Positions 23,004 through 33,161 of a DNA stretch of 64,000 nucleotides are shown here, one piece after another. Positions within the stretch are counted from its first letter, which is position 1; each line of letters begins with the position of its first letter. The position numbers and the translations under genes were made by a program. Location: NCBI GenBank assembly GCA_009809945.1, contig WTPW01000369.1:193428-257427 (forward strand). Reading direction: 5' to 3'. The DNA comes from Gigaspora margarita (taxonomy: Eukaryota; Glomeromycota; Glomeromycetes; Diversisporales; Gigasporaceae). Below the pieces are notes generated by a model that worked only from the letters and a program-made list of their open reading frames with translations, had not been told where the DNA came from and ran no database searches.

Positions 23004-24415
23004 TTAATACCCTTTTTTAGGGTTTAGCACTTACAAAAATCCAATCAATCCATTTTGTGAGATTATTCATTACATACTAAAACTAATATGTATGTATATA
23101 CTAATTTATTATTCTTTAAAGGGTGTGGCAATATAGTGAAGTTCAGTTGTTGTCACCTTTCAAGCGACAGGTGCAGAGTTTGAATCCCATTAAAGACATT
23201 TTTGAAACTTTATCTGTGTTACAGAACTGATTTGCATACCAACTAATTGGATCAATAGATCTGTAACATGGGTTATACCAAGTTATTAAGAGCTAACTGA
23301 CTTGTATAATATTACATAAGGGAAAAGAAGGCATGCAAATCCTGGAAATTAGCAGAGAAACCCACTTGGCAAGACCCAAGTAAAGAAGTACCCAACTTTT
23401 GATAGTACTGGGAAAAAAAATTTTGGATGGGGACTGACCTGAAGCAAACTAATAATAAAAAGGGTTGGAGGACCCTACCAACTAGAACACCAGTGTCATA
23501 CCAGAGAAAAAGGACATGTGTTTTAGAAGCATGTGCCAAGGAAAGGAAGACTATAATGCATTCTAACACCAGGCTGACCAACCCTTCCAGGCCTTTGAAT
23601 TGGAATAGGAATGCAACTGGGAAAAGAAGCTATAAGAGAAACTAACTGGGTGCAAGGGTCTGGGAACTTTACAAGAGCAAGAAATAGGTAATGATAGCAG
23701 TTTAAGAATAATTACTGACTGTAAGTGGTTCATCTCAGTGAATGCATATGTTACTAAAAGTGTAGGTGAATACCTGGATAGGACAGGTACTGCTCTATCA
23801 GGTTTACCACAAGGGCAAATGCCCTCTATGAGGTGTTTAGCTAAAGTCTTAGAGTATTTTTTATAGTAAATTCTCCAAAAGGGTATATTGAAAGGAATAT
23901 AAAAACATAAGTAGAAGCCAGAAGGATTAAATAGTCAATTCTATAGTTGGGTTGTAGATATAGCAGTTAGTGTGAAATAATACCAAAAGTGTAAGTGCCT
24001 AGTTGTACTCTTATTATTCAAATGTAATATGTGGCTTAGTTCTTATACTGAGCCAACCTATTTGTACCAGGGTACCTATGTGGTCACCTCAATATTAAAA
24101 AAATTTATTATCCTTTAATCTAAAAATATTAGCCTGTTATTATAAGTGTTATGTGGAATACTTAAAAAACATTGGCTAAAAGTGCCTACTTTGCTTTGAA
24201 TTTTGAAGAATGGAATACAAGCAAATGTGGAGCAGTTACTAGAACATCTAACAGAAATGCAAAAAGAAAGAATAAAAAAAAGAAAACAAAAAAAGAAAGA
24301 TATAGAAGACATCTAAGTTCAAGAAAATATACTAGAAGAGGCTCAAGAAATATAACAGAAGAGTTTATAAATAAAACAAATGATAATAATATTAATGTTA
24401 TTAATATTGGTATGG
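23004..24415. other. non-coding stretch with tRNA-derived SINE-like piece
   Basis: At 23105-23190 a tRNA-like head is visible: GTGGCAATATAGTGAAG (A-box-like) and, about 50 bases on, GCAGAGTTTGAATCCC (B-box-like). The rest to 24115 has no gene-like frame. A Lys/Arg/Asn-rich open frame of about 100 codons at 24172-24480 (AAGAAAAAGAAA-type) is low-complexity and runs into the next element; I do not call it. Confidence 0.45.
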
Positions 24416-24932
24416 AAGCATCCATAAATAATATTATATACCCCTACATAGTAGCTCTTGACCCCCCTAGACTATATTAAAAAAATTTAAAATCCATATA
24501 TTTATATATATATAATTTTACAAAAACTTGAATATATTATAACAAAGTAATTCAATTTGGATGATTTTGGTACTATTTGATTTGTCTCTATGAGATGAAT
24601 CCAATGTTACTAAAATCATTTCATTTTTATACCACTGGATTAACAAAAAACTATTGGTTATATAGTAATTTTATAAAGAAAAGATATGACCAATAGTATT
24701 TTGTTAATAACTTTTGATCCAGTAATTCAAATTAAATAATTTTGGTACTATTCAAATCCTCTCCTTATAATAATTCGAATAGTACCAAAATTATTCAATT
24801 TAGACTTCTGGACCAAAATTTAGACAAATTTTTATAAAAAATATGTTATATTTTTTTGACCCCCCTATTTATTAAAAAATGTTATATTTTGTATAACTCC
24901 CTTCTTGTATAATATTATTTATAGATGCCCTC
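24416..24932. mobile_element. foldback MITE, family M1 copy 2 (inverted relative to copy 1)
   Basis: Left end GAAGCATCCATAAATAAT and right end TATTATTTATAGATGCCCTC are inverted. Internal hairpins with TGATTTTGGTACTATT and the tract CCAATAGTATTTTGTTAATA match 1603-2142 read on the other strand. More decayed than copy 1: it has lost most CpG and one of the G runs at its tips. Confidence 0.75.
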
Positions 24933-24967
24933 TATAGTACAAAAGCCTATATTTAACAGGTAAACAA

Positions 24968-25862
24968 AGTATTTTAATAGTGTTTCAATTGTTCAAATAG
25001 CTATAACTTTTTATATAAAAGGTTTTAAAAAATCTAACTAGTATCCTTGTAGAGCTATATTAGCTCTATATGTGTACCAAATATTTTTTTAAAATCTTAT
25101 TACTTTAAAGAATTTATACATTTTGAAAATTGAAATTTGGTCCTCTGGGTCAATAGCATAGCAGTAATGCTCTGAGGATACAAGTTGTAAGGTTGCTAGT
25201 TTGATTCCTCCCAAAGGTGAAGATAACAAAAGCTAGCCAGTTAGAGAACTAAAACGTTGTGAGAAGACAGGGACCCAGGATGTTATATGATGGACTTAAT
25301 TGGGCAGCTGTTATTAAAAGTTTGTGGCTGTGAAGAAAATTGTACTAGGACCCAATTTGGAATAACTGAAGTCATGAGACATAATGTGAGGCCTAAGTCT
25401 GAAATTATGGATACTATATGAACTCATGGCACATAGTACATTTTGATAGGAGTGTACAAATCTTCTAACCTCTCCAGATGGAAGTCAGTGCAACATGTTG
25501 CTTCTGGGCAGTAAAGGTCACTTTTGGGCGGACAAATACAAGCTGGAGAATGTTAGGCTAAGGCAAAAAATACAATATACAAACAATTAACTTTGAACTT
25601 GGATATAGATATAGGATATTTAGCACTAGCAAGACTGTCTAAGATTAAAAAAAAATTGAAATTTGATATATAAATTTATAAATTATATATAAAATTTATT
25701 TTCAAAATGCATTAACTCTTTACGGAGATAAGATTTTAAAAAAATATTTGGTACACATATAGAGCTAATATAGCTATACAAAGTTACTAGTCAGATTTTT
25801 TTAAAACCTTTTAGATAAAAAGTTATAGCTGTTTAAATAATTGAAATACTATTAAAATACTC
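24968..25862. mobile_element. 900-bp element with long (~160 bp) inverted ends
   Basis: Left arm 24968-25130 (AGTATTTTAATAGTGTTTCA.. ..GAAAATTGAAATTTGG) returns inverted at about 25655-25862. Between the arms sits a tRNA-like SINE head (25141-25215). No transposase. The right end abuts the next MITE. Confidence 0.65.
25141..25560 (+). mobile_element. tRNA-derived SINE-like sequence
   Basis: TGGGTCAATAGCATAGCAGT resembles a pol III A box and GCTAGTTTGATTCCTCC a B box, about 40 bases apart, as in tRNA. The following GC-richer body to about 25560 has no coding frame. It is not a functional tRNA: no acceptor stem can be formed. SINE assignment is inference. Confidence 0.45.
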
Positions 25863-25864
25863 TA

Positions 25865-26111
25865 TATAGGAGTGGGTCAATAGAAAAGGAACAAATCATT
25901 TTTAGTAAAATTTTTTAATTTTTAAATTAAAATATCTTGACTTTAATCAAATTTGCTAAAAATATTTTTATTTTAATCTTGAAGTTATATAAATTAAAAT
26001 AAAAAAAAAATTATTAAATTTATTAAGATGTTGTTAAGATATTTAAGCTTAAAGTCAAGAAAACTTTTACTTAGCAAAAATTTGTCCCTTTTCTATTGAC
26101 CCACTCCCATA
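25865..26111. mobile_element. 247-bp MITE with TA duplication
   Basis: Ends TATAGGAGTGGGTCAATAGA and TCTATTGACCCACTCCCATA are inverted; TA flanks each side (25863-25864, 26112-26113). The interior is AAAATTTTTTAA-like and palindromic. Tc1/mariner-type by target site. Confidence 0.7.
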
Positions 26112-26348
26112 TAATCATTGAGTATAGTTCTTGCACTATAGTAATGAAGATATAGTACTTGAAAGTTTGCTGCAATAGCTCAAAGAATTACAACAATAGT
26201 TTTTTTTAAAAAATATTAATAAAATTAAAAATTTTAATTTTTAAAAATTTATAATTGATAAAAAAAAATCTAATAATTTGACCAATCACAAAGTGTAATT
26301 TAATTTCATGTGTTTAACTAATCATGAGAAAGTTATCCTATATACTTA

Positions 26349-26462
26349 GGATCAAAGAAGAGAATATAAAGATCTGCAAATTTACTGGTGTACAAAGTAT
26401 TAAATTATAATACTTTGAATAATAGTGAATTTGCAGATCTTTATGTTCTTTTCTTTGATCCA
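26349..26462. repeat. 114-bp hairpin
   Basis: GGATCAAAGAAGAGAATATA continues to GATCTGCAAATTTACT; the inverse AGTGAATTTGCAGATC.. ..TTTCTTTGATCC follows after a short AATACTTTG/CAAAGTATT stem. Probably a small foldback element. Confidence 0.65.
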
Positions 26463-26623
26463 AAATATTTTGGAATCTGTCAAGCCAATTTTAATGATCT
26501 AACTACTAGTAGAATCAGAAAAACCTCCTTTATAACTTCAATTAGAACACAAAAACCTTTACTTAATAGAATCTTCTTTAATTTTAAAGATTATTTTAAC
26601 CAATCATATTATTGCTTGGGGTA

Positions 26624-26781
26624 AAGAATGGTGCCATAATTATTATTACATGTAATAATTGTTATTATATATATAAAAGTTGTGTAATAATTATGATTTA
26701 TATAATAAAATATATAATAATAATTATTACTTTTTTGTGATAATAATTATTACATGTAATAATAATTATGGCGCCATTCTT
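26624..26781. mobile_element. 158-bp MITE with TA duplication
   Basis: AAGAATGGTGCCATAATTAT at the left mirrors ATAATTATGGCGCCATTCTT at the right; TA flanks both ends (26622-26623 and 26782-26783). The interior is ATAATAATTATTAC-type sequence. Confidence 0.75.
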
Positions 26782-28644
26782 TAGCTTGGGTGTGTTAGTC
26801 ATTAGCCTTAATAATATAGTAAAGAATTGGTTAATTTTAAAGAAAGGTTCTTTTTCAAAATATTTAGAGTTAAAAACTAAAACTTTAATCTAAAGATGAT
26901 TAAATGCTAAAGAATATTTAACTAAATTTTTTGCATAAATATATATATAAAATTAGGTGAGTCAACTCATTTGATTTATAAGTACTAGCACTTATTAGGA
27001 CACATCTTGAGACTGCTATATATACAAGATAGCATATCTTAATAAGTAACAGACTAATGCAAAGTATTTTTTCTAAAGGTTCAAAAAAGATAGTAAAAAT
27101 AAATATTAGTTTATTGGTCAATCGATCTATATGAATTAGCCAATCATAATCTTCATAGAAGGCACCAGTAATAGCACATTGTAATTTAAAAATAAATGAT
27201 ATATGACAAGTCATTTTTGTTATAAAAAAATTATTTATCTTTTTATAACTATATATATCATTTATAGTTTATATATAATTTTTATTAACCAATAAAATAA
27301 ATAAGCTGGAGATCCATAATATCATATCAAAATATAATACAAATTATAATACTTTCTAATGCAAAGCACAGCCAGAGTAAATTTACAGAATAGTTAACTA
27401 ATGCAGCATTCATATAATTTATCTTTTTAATAGTATAACAAAAAGTCTGCTTAATTAATAATTTGCACAATTAATTTTGTTCATTGTTGTATTGATAAGG
27501 AAGATAAGTTGTGAAATGCTATATTAGTAGAACATTCCAAATGTTTTAAATCATGTAATATAACAACTAATAAATAAAAGACTAGATAATAATTATAACA
27601 TTATTATATAATAATTTAAAAGATACCACTACTAGTATTGTGAGCACAATGCTATAATTTGTTGTAATTATAATCCATTATAGTAAAAATGCTATAATAA
27701 AGTACATAATAACTATGACAAATTGCAGCATTGCACCCCACTACTAACTACTACATTGCTGGCATTAAACAGACAATTATGTGAAGCTAATTCTATCTAT
27801 ATCAAAATATAATCATTGCAAGTTGTATCAATTCCACTAATTAAATATATATTTTACATACCATTTTTCAATTTATGTTGGCTGTCAATTAATATGTTAT
27901 ATATCTTTTAGATTTCAGTCAAAATTTTGACAGAGTCAAATTCCAGAAAACCAGCCAACATTAAATTAATACTAGCTAATTTTGTTGGGATTTTGATCTG
28001 TCAAGGTTCTTGTTGTTAGGATTTTGATGTAGTACTGCCACCCGGATATTTTTTTTAAGTACAAAATTATAGTCTGCACTTTACAATATGTTATTTTTTA
28101 AATTTTTTATCTCTTGAAAAATGACTTGGATGATTCTTAATGCAGACAAGAGAGCATTATAGCTTTGATCAGCTCAAACAGGCTGATAAACTAATAGTGC
28201 ATAAAAAAAGTTTGTGAATTCAGATATGTACAATTTTAATCAGTTACTTGTTTTGAAATTTTACATATATACCAATATGTATTAACAATGATCTTATTGA
28301 CAAGTCAATATAAAATAGCCAATACAGAAGGCATCTTTTTTTTCAAATTCAGCTGATGACAGTAAATTATAGATACTAATTCTAGAAGCATGCCTCATTT
28401 AAATTTGTTTTTTATTGTACTGATATATGTTGCATGTGCTTAATAAAAAATTACTTAATAAAGCATAATGTCTGGGACTAATAGCTAAATGCATCTATTT
28501 AAAAATATATCACATGCATGTAATAGTGAGTAATAATGAAGTTGGTGAAGAGGTATAATTAAGCAGTTTAAGGGTTATTTAAGAATCATTCTTCACACAA
28601 GAGTTTGGTGCTTAAGATATTTATTATTAGTATTATTGTTATTT
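26782..28644. other. AT-rich non-coding stretch
   Basis: No gene or complete element identified; CpG nearly absent. Open frames are short and hydrophobic or low-complexity. Confidence 0.45.
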
Positions 28645-28812
28645 ATTTGTCATTTAAATGTCATTTATAAAATTATTTTTTATGACTTGTCATTTTATCA
28701 TGGTTTTGTATAAAAGTTTTTTATAATAAATGGCATTGTCATTTTAAAATGACATGTCATTTACGGTTATTTTCATAAAAATTTTTATGACTTCATTATT
28801 TGCTATCACTGC
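28645..28812. mobile_element. hAT-like MITE, copy 2 of the family at window start
   Basis: AAATGTCATTTATAAAATTA, ATGGTTTTGTATAAAAG and TTTTCATAAAAATTTTTATG occur in the same order as in 1-165; the right end GCTATCACTGC is a decayed form of GCCAACACTGG. The copy shows the full left part that is missing at the window edge. Confidence 0.6.
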
Positions 28813-29430
28813 AGGGCACTAAGGGGCATGCCCTTATCAAAGGTATGTCTCAAAAATTTCCTGTGCCCCAATTCTAGTTATAACGTGTTGGTATGCAGGT
28901 CGCATTTGGGTCTTAGATCAGGTGAGCCTTTGTTAGGGAGGAATGGTTAAATATAGTGCAAATACAAACCGATCTTGTAATTTTGTAGTATAATATATTC
29001 CCAATAAACAAAGATAAGATTGCTGAAACAAAAAAAAAAAGAAATATAAATTAAAAAATAAATAAAAAATAAATAAAAAATATAAATTAAAAAATAAATA
29101 AAAAATAAATAAAAAATAAAGAAATAAATAAAAAATAAACAAATAAAAGATAAATAAAATAAAAATAAAAAATAAAAAAAAATAAAAAAATAAAAATAAA
29201 AAAATAAAAAATAAAAAAAATCCGCCTGTTCGACTGGAATTTTGAAATCCATGTAATGCATGAAAATATTTCTAGTTCATTATATGCAAACCGCATCATA
29301 GAGAGATTTGTTATATGGAGAGTTGACAGTAGTTTATAAAATAAATTATTACCACTAATAAATCAATAATATACTTTATCTGACAAACTCATATGATCAT
29401 GAATAAAAAAAAAACAAATAAGTATACATT
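28813..29430. repeat. simple AATAAA-rich tract in non-coding DNA
   Basis: 29028-29218 is nearly pure (A)n-TAAA/AAATAAAT repeat. Hydrophobic Phe/Leu/Tyr frames on the minus strand across it are artefacts of composition. CpG becomes common again from about 28880 onward. Confidence 0.7.
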
Positions 29431-29542
29431 ATTGGGCAAAAATTGGTGAATAACGGTAATTTGGCAAATGATCACGTGCCGCTCTGCGGCAGTGTAGCCA
29501 TTCATTTGTCAAATTATCGTATTCACCAATTTGCCCAATAAT
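29431..29542. mobile_element. 112-bp foldback element
   Basis: ATTGGGCAAAAATTGGTGAA and TTCACCAATTTGCCCAATAAT are inverted, with inner arms TAATTTGGCAAATGA / TCATTTGTCAAATTA and a GC-rich centre GCCGCTCTGCGGC. Confidence 0.6.
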
Positions 29543-31300
29543 GGTGTTATCCGGCAATTTATGATCATTGATTGGTAGGTAGTCGCCCGCATGATTACGT
29601 AACAACACATAAAAAAAATAACAGCAAGAAATTTTTTCATGATATTGGTTACCGGTACATTTAAAAATATTGATTATTAGTATTATTGCAAAGGTCAAAA
29701 AATCGAAGATTTAATGTTTTTTTTGCATTCTTATGGGCATCTAACATAAACGGTGAGAAAGGCGGAACTCTTTCTTTCTTATTATTGTCACCACTTTACA
29801 CTAACTATACTAAGTGCTCAAGACTCCTAAACCTTGACTCGGCAGGCAGAAAGAGGCGTGGAAGATTTGGTCCGGGTCTCAAGGTTCGTTTGGTCTTGAA
29901 GACTCCTCTTGCTTCTTATTGCGTGGTGTTTGGATTATTAGATTTCAATTGTGAACGAGTTCATGATGTCACGTGATCACGGAATTTGGACTTTAATATG
30001 ATCTCACTTGTCGGGAGGTTATCAGTTTATAAAAATAACAATAGTTTATTAATGATCTATTGGAAGGGGAGTTCTAACGATAACACTTCTACTCTAATTT
30101 CGAAGATTATTACAACATTGAACTCTATTTTGGAGCTTTTATAGCTCGCAAGCTGCAGACTACAACTCTTGAACTATCGAACTACCCTTTTGTGAAAACA
30201 AAAGACATCGTATTTATACTTTTACCGTCTTAATTTCATACAGGTTTCGGCCACTGCACTTCGTCAATAAATGCACGAAAGTGAATAAATTCAATATCAT
30301 GCCGAAATGCAATATCATGCCGAAATGCAATATCGTGCTGAAATGCAATATCGTGCCGAATGCAAGAAATTCACTTTCTAGTTTACTATACTAAGGAGCT
30401 ACAGTACTATATTCGGGGGTTATGTCAAATATACATCTAAAAATAGATGTCTAAAATGATGATCGGGATAGAATAATAATATAAAAAGAAAAATCGGCGA
30501 GACTTTACACTCTCACAACGCGCAATGAAATAATTTTAATCGAAGTAATATAATAAGCGTGAAATAAACAATGTTCAACTATCTAAAGAAGATATTTAAA
30601 ATTAGGGTTGGTAATTAAAAATTTTTAATAATTTATAGTTTTATACTTAATAAAAATTCAACATTTATACATAGCAACGAAGATCTAAATAAATTATAAT
30701 ATCCGTTTCAAGATTTCAACATGTCATTGACGATATTAAGAATATTAGACAACTTCTTGTCGCCATTGAATATTTCAAAAAAAAAGATAATCGATGGTAA
30801 GTTAGCATAATTAACGAATATACAAATTGGTCAGCCCGCACCAATTAAAAGAGTGTGAAAAAAGAAATATCAATCTATTCGAAATGAGGAAGCATAAGGA
30901 ATAAATTAGAATTATTCCACGTTTCTTTATGATCGTATGACGGGATTTTACGACTTATAATCACTAGGTTAATAAGTAAAGAAACACAATTTTCTGGTAT
31001 TGCATGTTATTTCCCCAGCAATACATGTTATTTCTCCGGTGATGCTTGTTATTTCCCCGGGTGCACTTTAAATTCTTTTAAAATACTAGTGATGATGCTA
31101 GTTTTTAAAATTCTTACCGATGGAATAAAATAATTTGTTCGCTAGTTTGTAAAGTTTTTTTAAACAAATAAAAATCGTCGCTAGTTTTTAAAACTCATTT
31201 GAACAGTGTAAAAATATTATTTAATTTTTAATCTTAAAGTCTTAATATTTATTTAATATAAAATCTTATTACATTTATTTGAAACTAATTTTAAAAAAAA
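29543..31300. other. non-coding, with two short tandem repeats; possible old LTR remnant
   Basis: No intact gene. 30290-30367 has four units of about 18 bp (ATATCATGCCGAAATGCA). 31004-31065 has three units of about 24 bp (CATGTTATTTCCCCAGCA). The stretch 30005-30260 has LTR-like traits (a TTTATAAAAATAA promoter-like motif, then unique sequence) but no partner copy in this window, so that remains a guess. A 96-codon frame at 29686-29976 has no recognisable domain. Confidence 0.4.
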
Positions 31301-31469
31301 AAGATCGACGTACACTCTGCAGAAGACACCTGCCGGGTGTTATATCATAAACATCATCGCACGACCTAAGAGAAGAAAGGACTTACCCATACCAACAACA
31401 AGGGCAGTAGCCCTTGTTCCAAGGAAACGAGAGTTGGAAGACATATTAATTAAGTACAGTGTAAAGAAA

Positions 31470-33161
31470 ATGAAGAAGATACACAACACACGAGGCAAAA
31501 CAGAAGAAACGTTGACTAAAGCACATACGGCAACACTCGAAGCTGCTGACACGGAAGATGATGTTTCCGAGGGTATCTCAGGTTCAAGCTCAATGAACCC
31601 AACATCCACGGACTGGTCAGAGATTATGGAACGTGAAGAAGCGACAGAAAACCAACAAAAAGAACTTGAAACAAACGACCTCCGCCCGGAAAATTCTATG
31701 GCCATGGGCGTGGAAGGTTCTGGCAATTTATATGATGAGCGATCAGGTGACGTAGGTCCACCTGATCTGCACGGGGGCGTCAGTAATGCAAATAGGGATA
31801 CAGCGCCCAACATCGTTGAGAATACTGGACAAGAGACATCACCACAAAGAACAAAAACGTGGTCAGGTCTTTTTACAAAATTAACTAGGGGTAGGGCTAC
31901 TTACTCCACATTCTCACCCAGAATTAATATAAGCACAAAAAATAATAATGCACTGTTGTTTGATATACAAAAACTTAAAGAAATTTCTACAAATGATATA
32001 GTGGCTACACTATATGGCACAATAGGAACCGACTTTATTGGGGCAAAACCTCATTTTGTTAGAGGTATTCGCACATATCTAGAAATAATTTTTTTCTAAT
32101 GAACATAAGATGAGACAATATGCAAAAGATGGGATAGATATGTTCCGACAAACCTTCTTTGGCTACATCTCATCCAGGACCAACCAAGAATTATTATCAG
32201 TAAGACTGAGAAGGGTCCCAATCACAGACAAAGAAATAATCACAGGCGAAATTAAAAAAGTATTTGAAAGAGTGGGTACAATCATGGCAATCAAACCCCT
32301 CTTGTATGAAGGCACTCCTATACAATCAGATCAATGGGTTGTGATTTTGATGTCTCTGAGGACTGCTGCCTGACAAACCGAATCCCAAGATATGTCAATA
32401 TTATGGACCAAAAGGTTGTAACAGAATGGAAGGAAGCACCAAAGCTCTGTTTCTTTTGCGATGGTAAGGGACACATAAAAAGAGACTGTGAGCAATGGAG
32501 AGAAGCCAACAAGCTAAATCAACAGTACAAAGAGTTTAAGGAAACAAAGCAAAATCAGTCTGCAAAGGAAAAAACACCAGAGCCATCTCAAGAAATAGAT
32601 GATGAAAGGCCAGAAAATCCTTACAAGAACAACAATCAGGGACCCAAAGTACAAGGTAATATAACAATAGAGCAGGATGTTCACATGGTAGAAATAGACC
32701 TGGCACCTGACACAGAAAAGGGGCAACTCAACATAAATGAAGAAAATAGTTCTTCACAGAACCTGTCCAGACAAGAAACAGTGACTGGTAAGAAGGATGT
32801 CCAGATGAGTGAAAGTGTGATAATACCAGAAACAGAAAAAATACAGTTGAACCCAAACAATAACAAGAGAGTATCTCCAATCAGTACAGGATTGGTTACA
32901 GGAACAATAGAAAGTCTAAACAAAGCAAATACCATTCCAAATAATTTTAAAGCAAGCATAAACAACAAAGACTGGAGACAGAATGACATGTCACATGACC
33001 AACAAAAATTAATAGCAGGCACAACTGGAGAAACAGCACAGCCAATAGCTGATGAGGGCTTTACTGAGGTCTCATACAGTAAAAAGAATAAAAATAAAGC
33101 TAACAGTAACAGAAGACAGGGCTTGGGTCCATACAAAAAATCTAAAATATCAGGACAATGA
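31470..33161 (+). pseudogene. LINE ORF1, RNA-binding protein, two frameshifts
   Basis: Likely start ATG at 31470; the frame is open without ATG back to the 5' end. Segment 1 runs to a stop at 32097-32099, where a T7 run (ATTTTTTTC) suggests a one-base slip; segment 2 continues in the next frame (32090-32370); segment 3 returns to the first frame (about 32340-33161). The N-terminal third is acidic and Ser/Thr-rich. Segment 3 has a CCHC knuckle CFFCDGKGHIKRDC (C-x2-C-x4-H-x4-C), expected for nucleic-acid binding, then a long polar tail. Its TGA (33159-33161) overlaps the ORF2 ATG. Confidence 0.85.

Noticed and set aside
24172..24480. Lys/Arg/Asn-rich 102-codon frame
   Set aside because: Purine-rich low complexity, ends inside a MITE, no orthologous motif that I can see.
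25141..25215. Functional tRNA gene
   Set aside because: A- and B-box-like motifs exist but no acceptor stem or proper anticodon arm; better explained as a SINE head.
28933..29299. Phe/Tyr/Leu-rich minus-strand frames
   Set aside because: Translation of an AATAAA simple repeat.
29543..31300. Complete LTR retrotransposon
   Set aside because: No pair of long terminal repeats, no primer-binding site and no gag-pol frame found.
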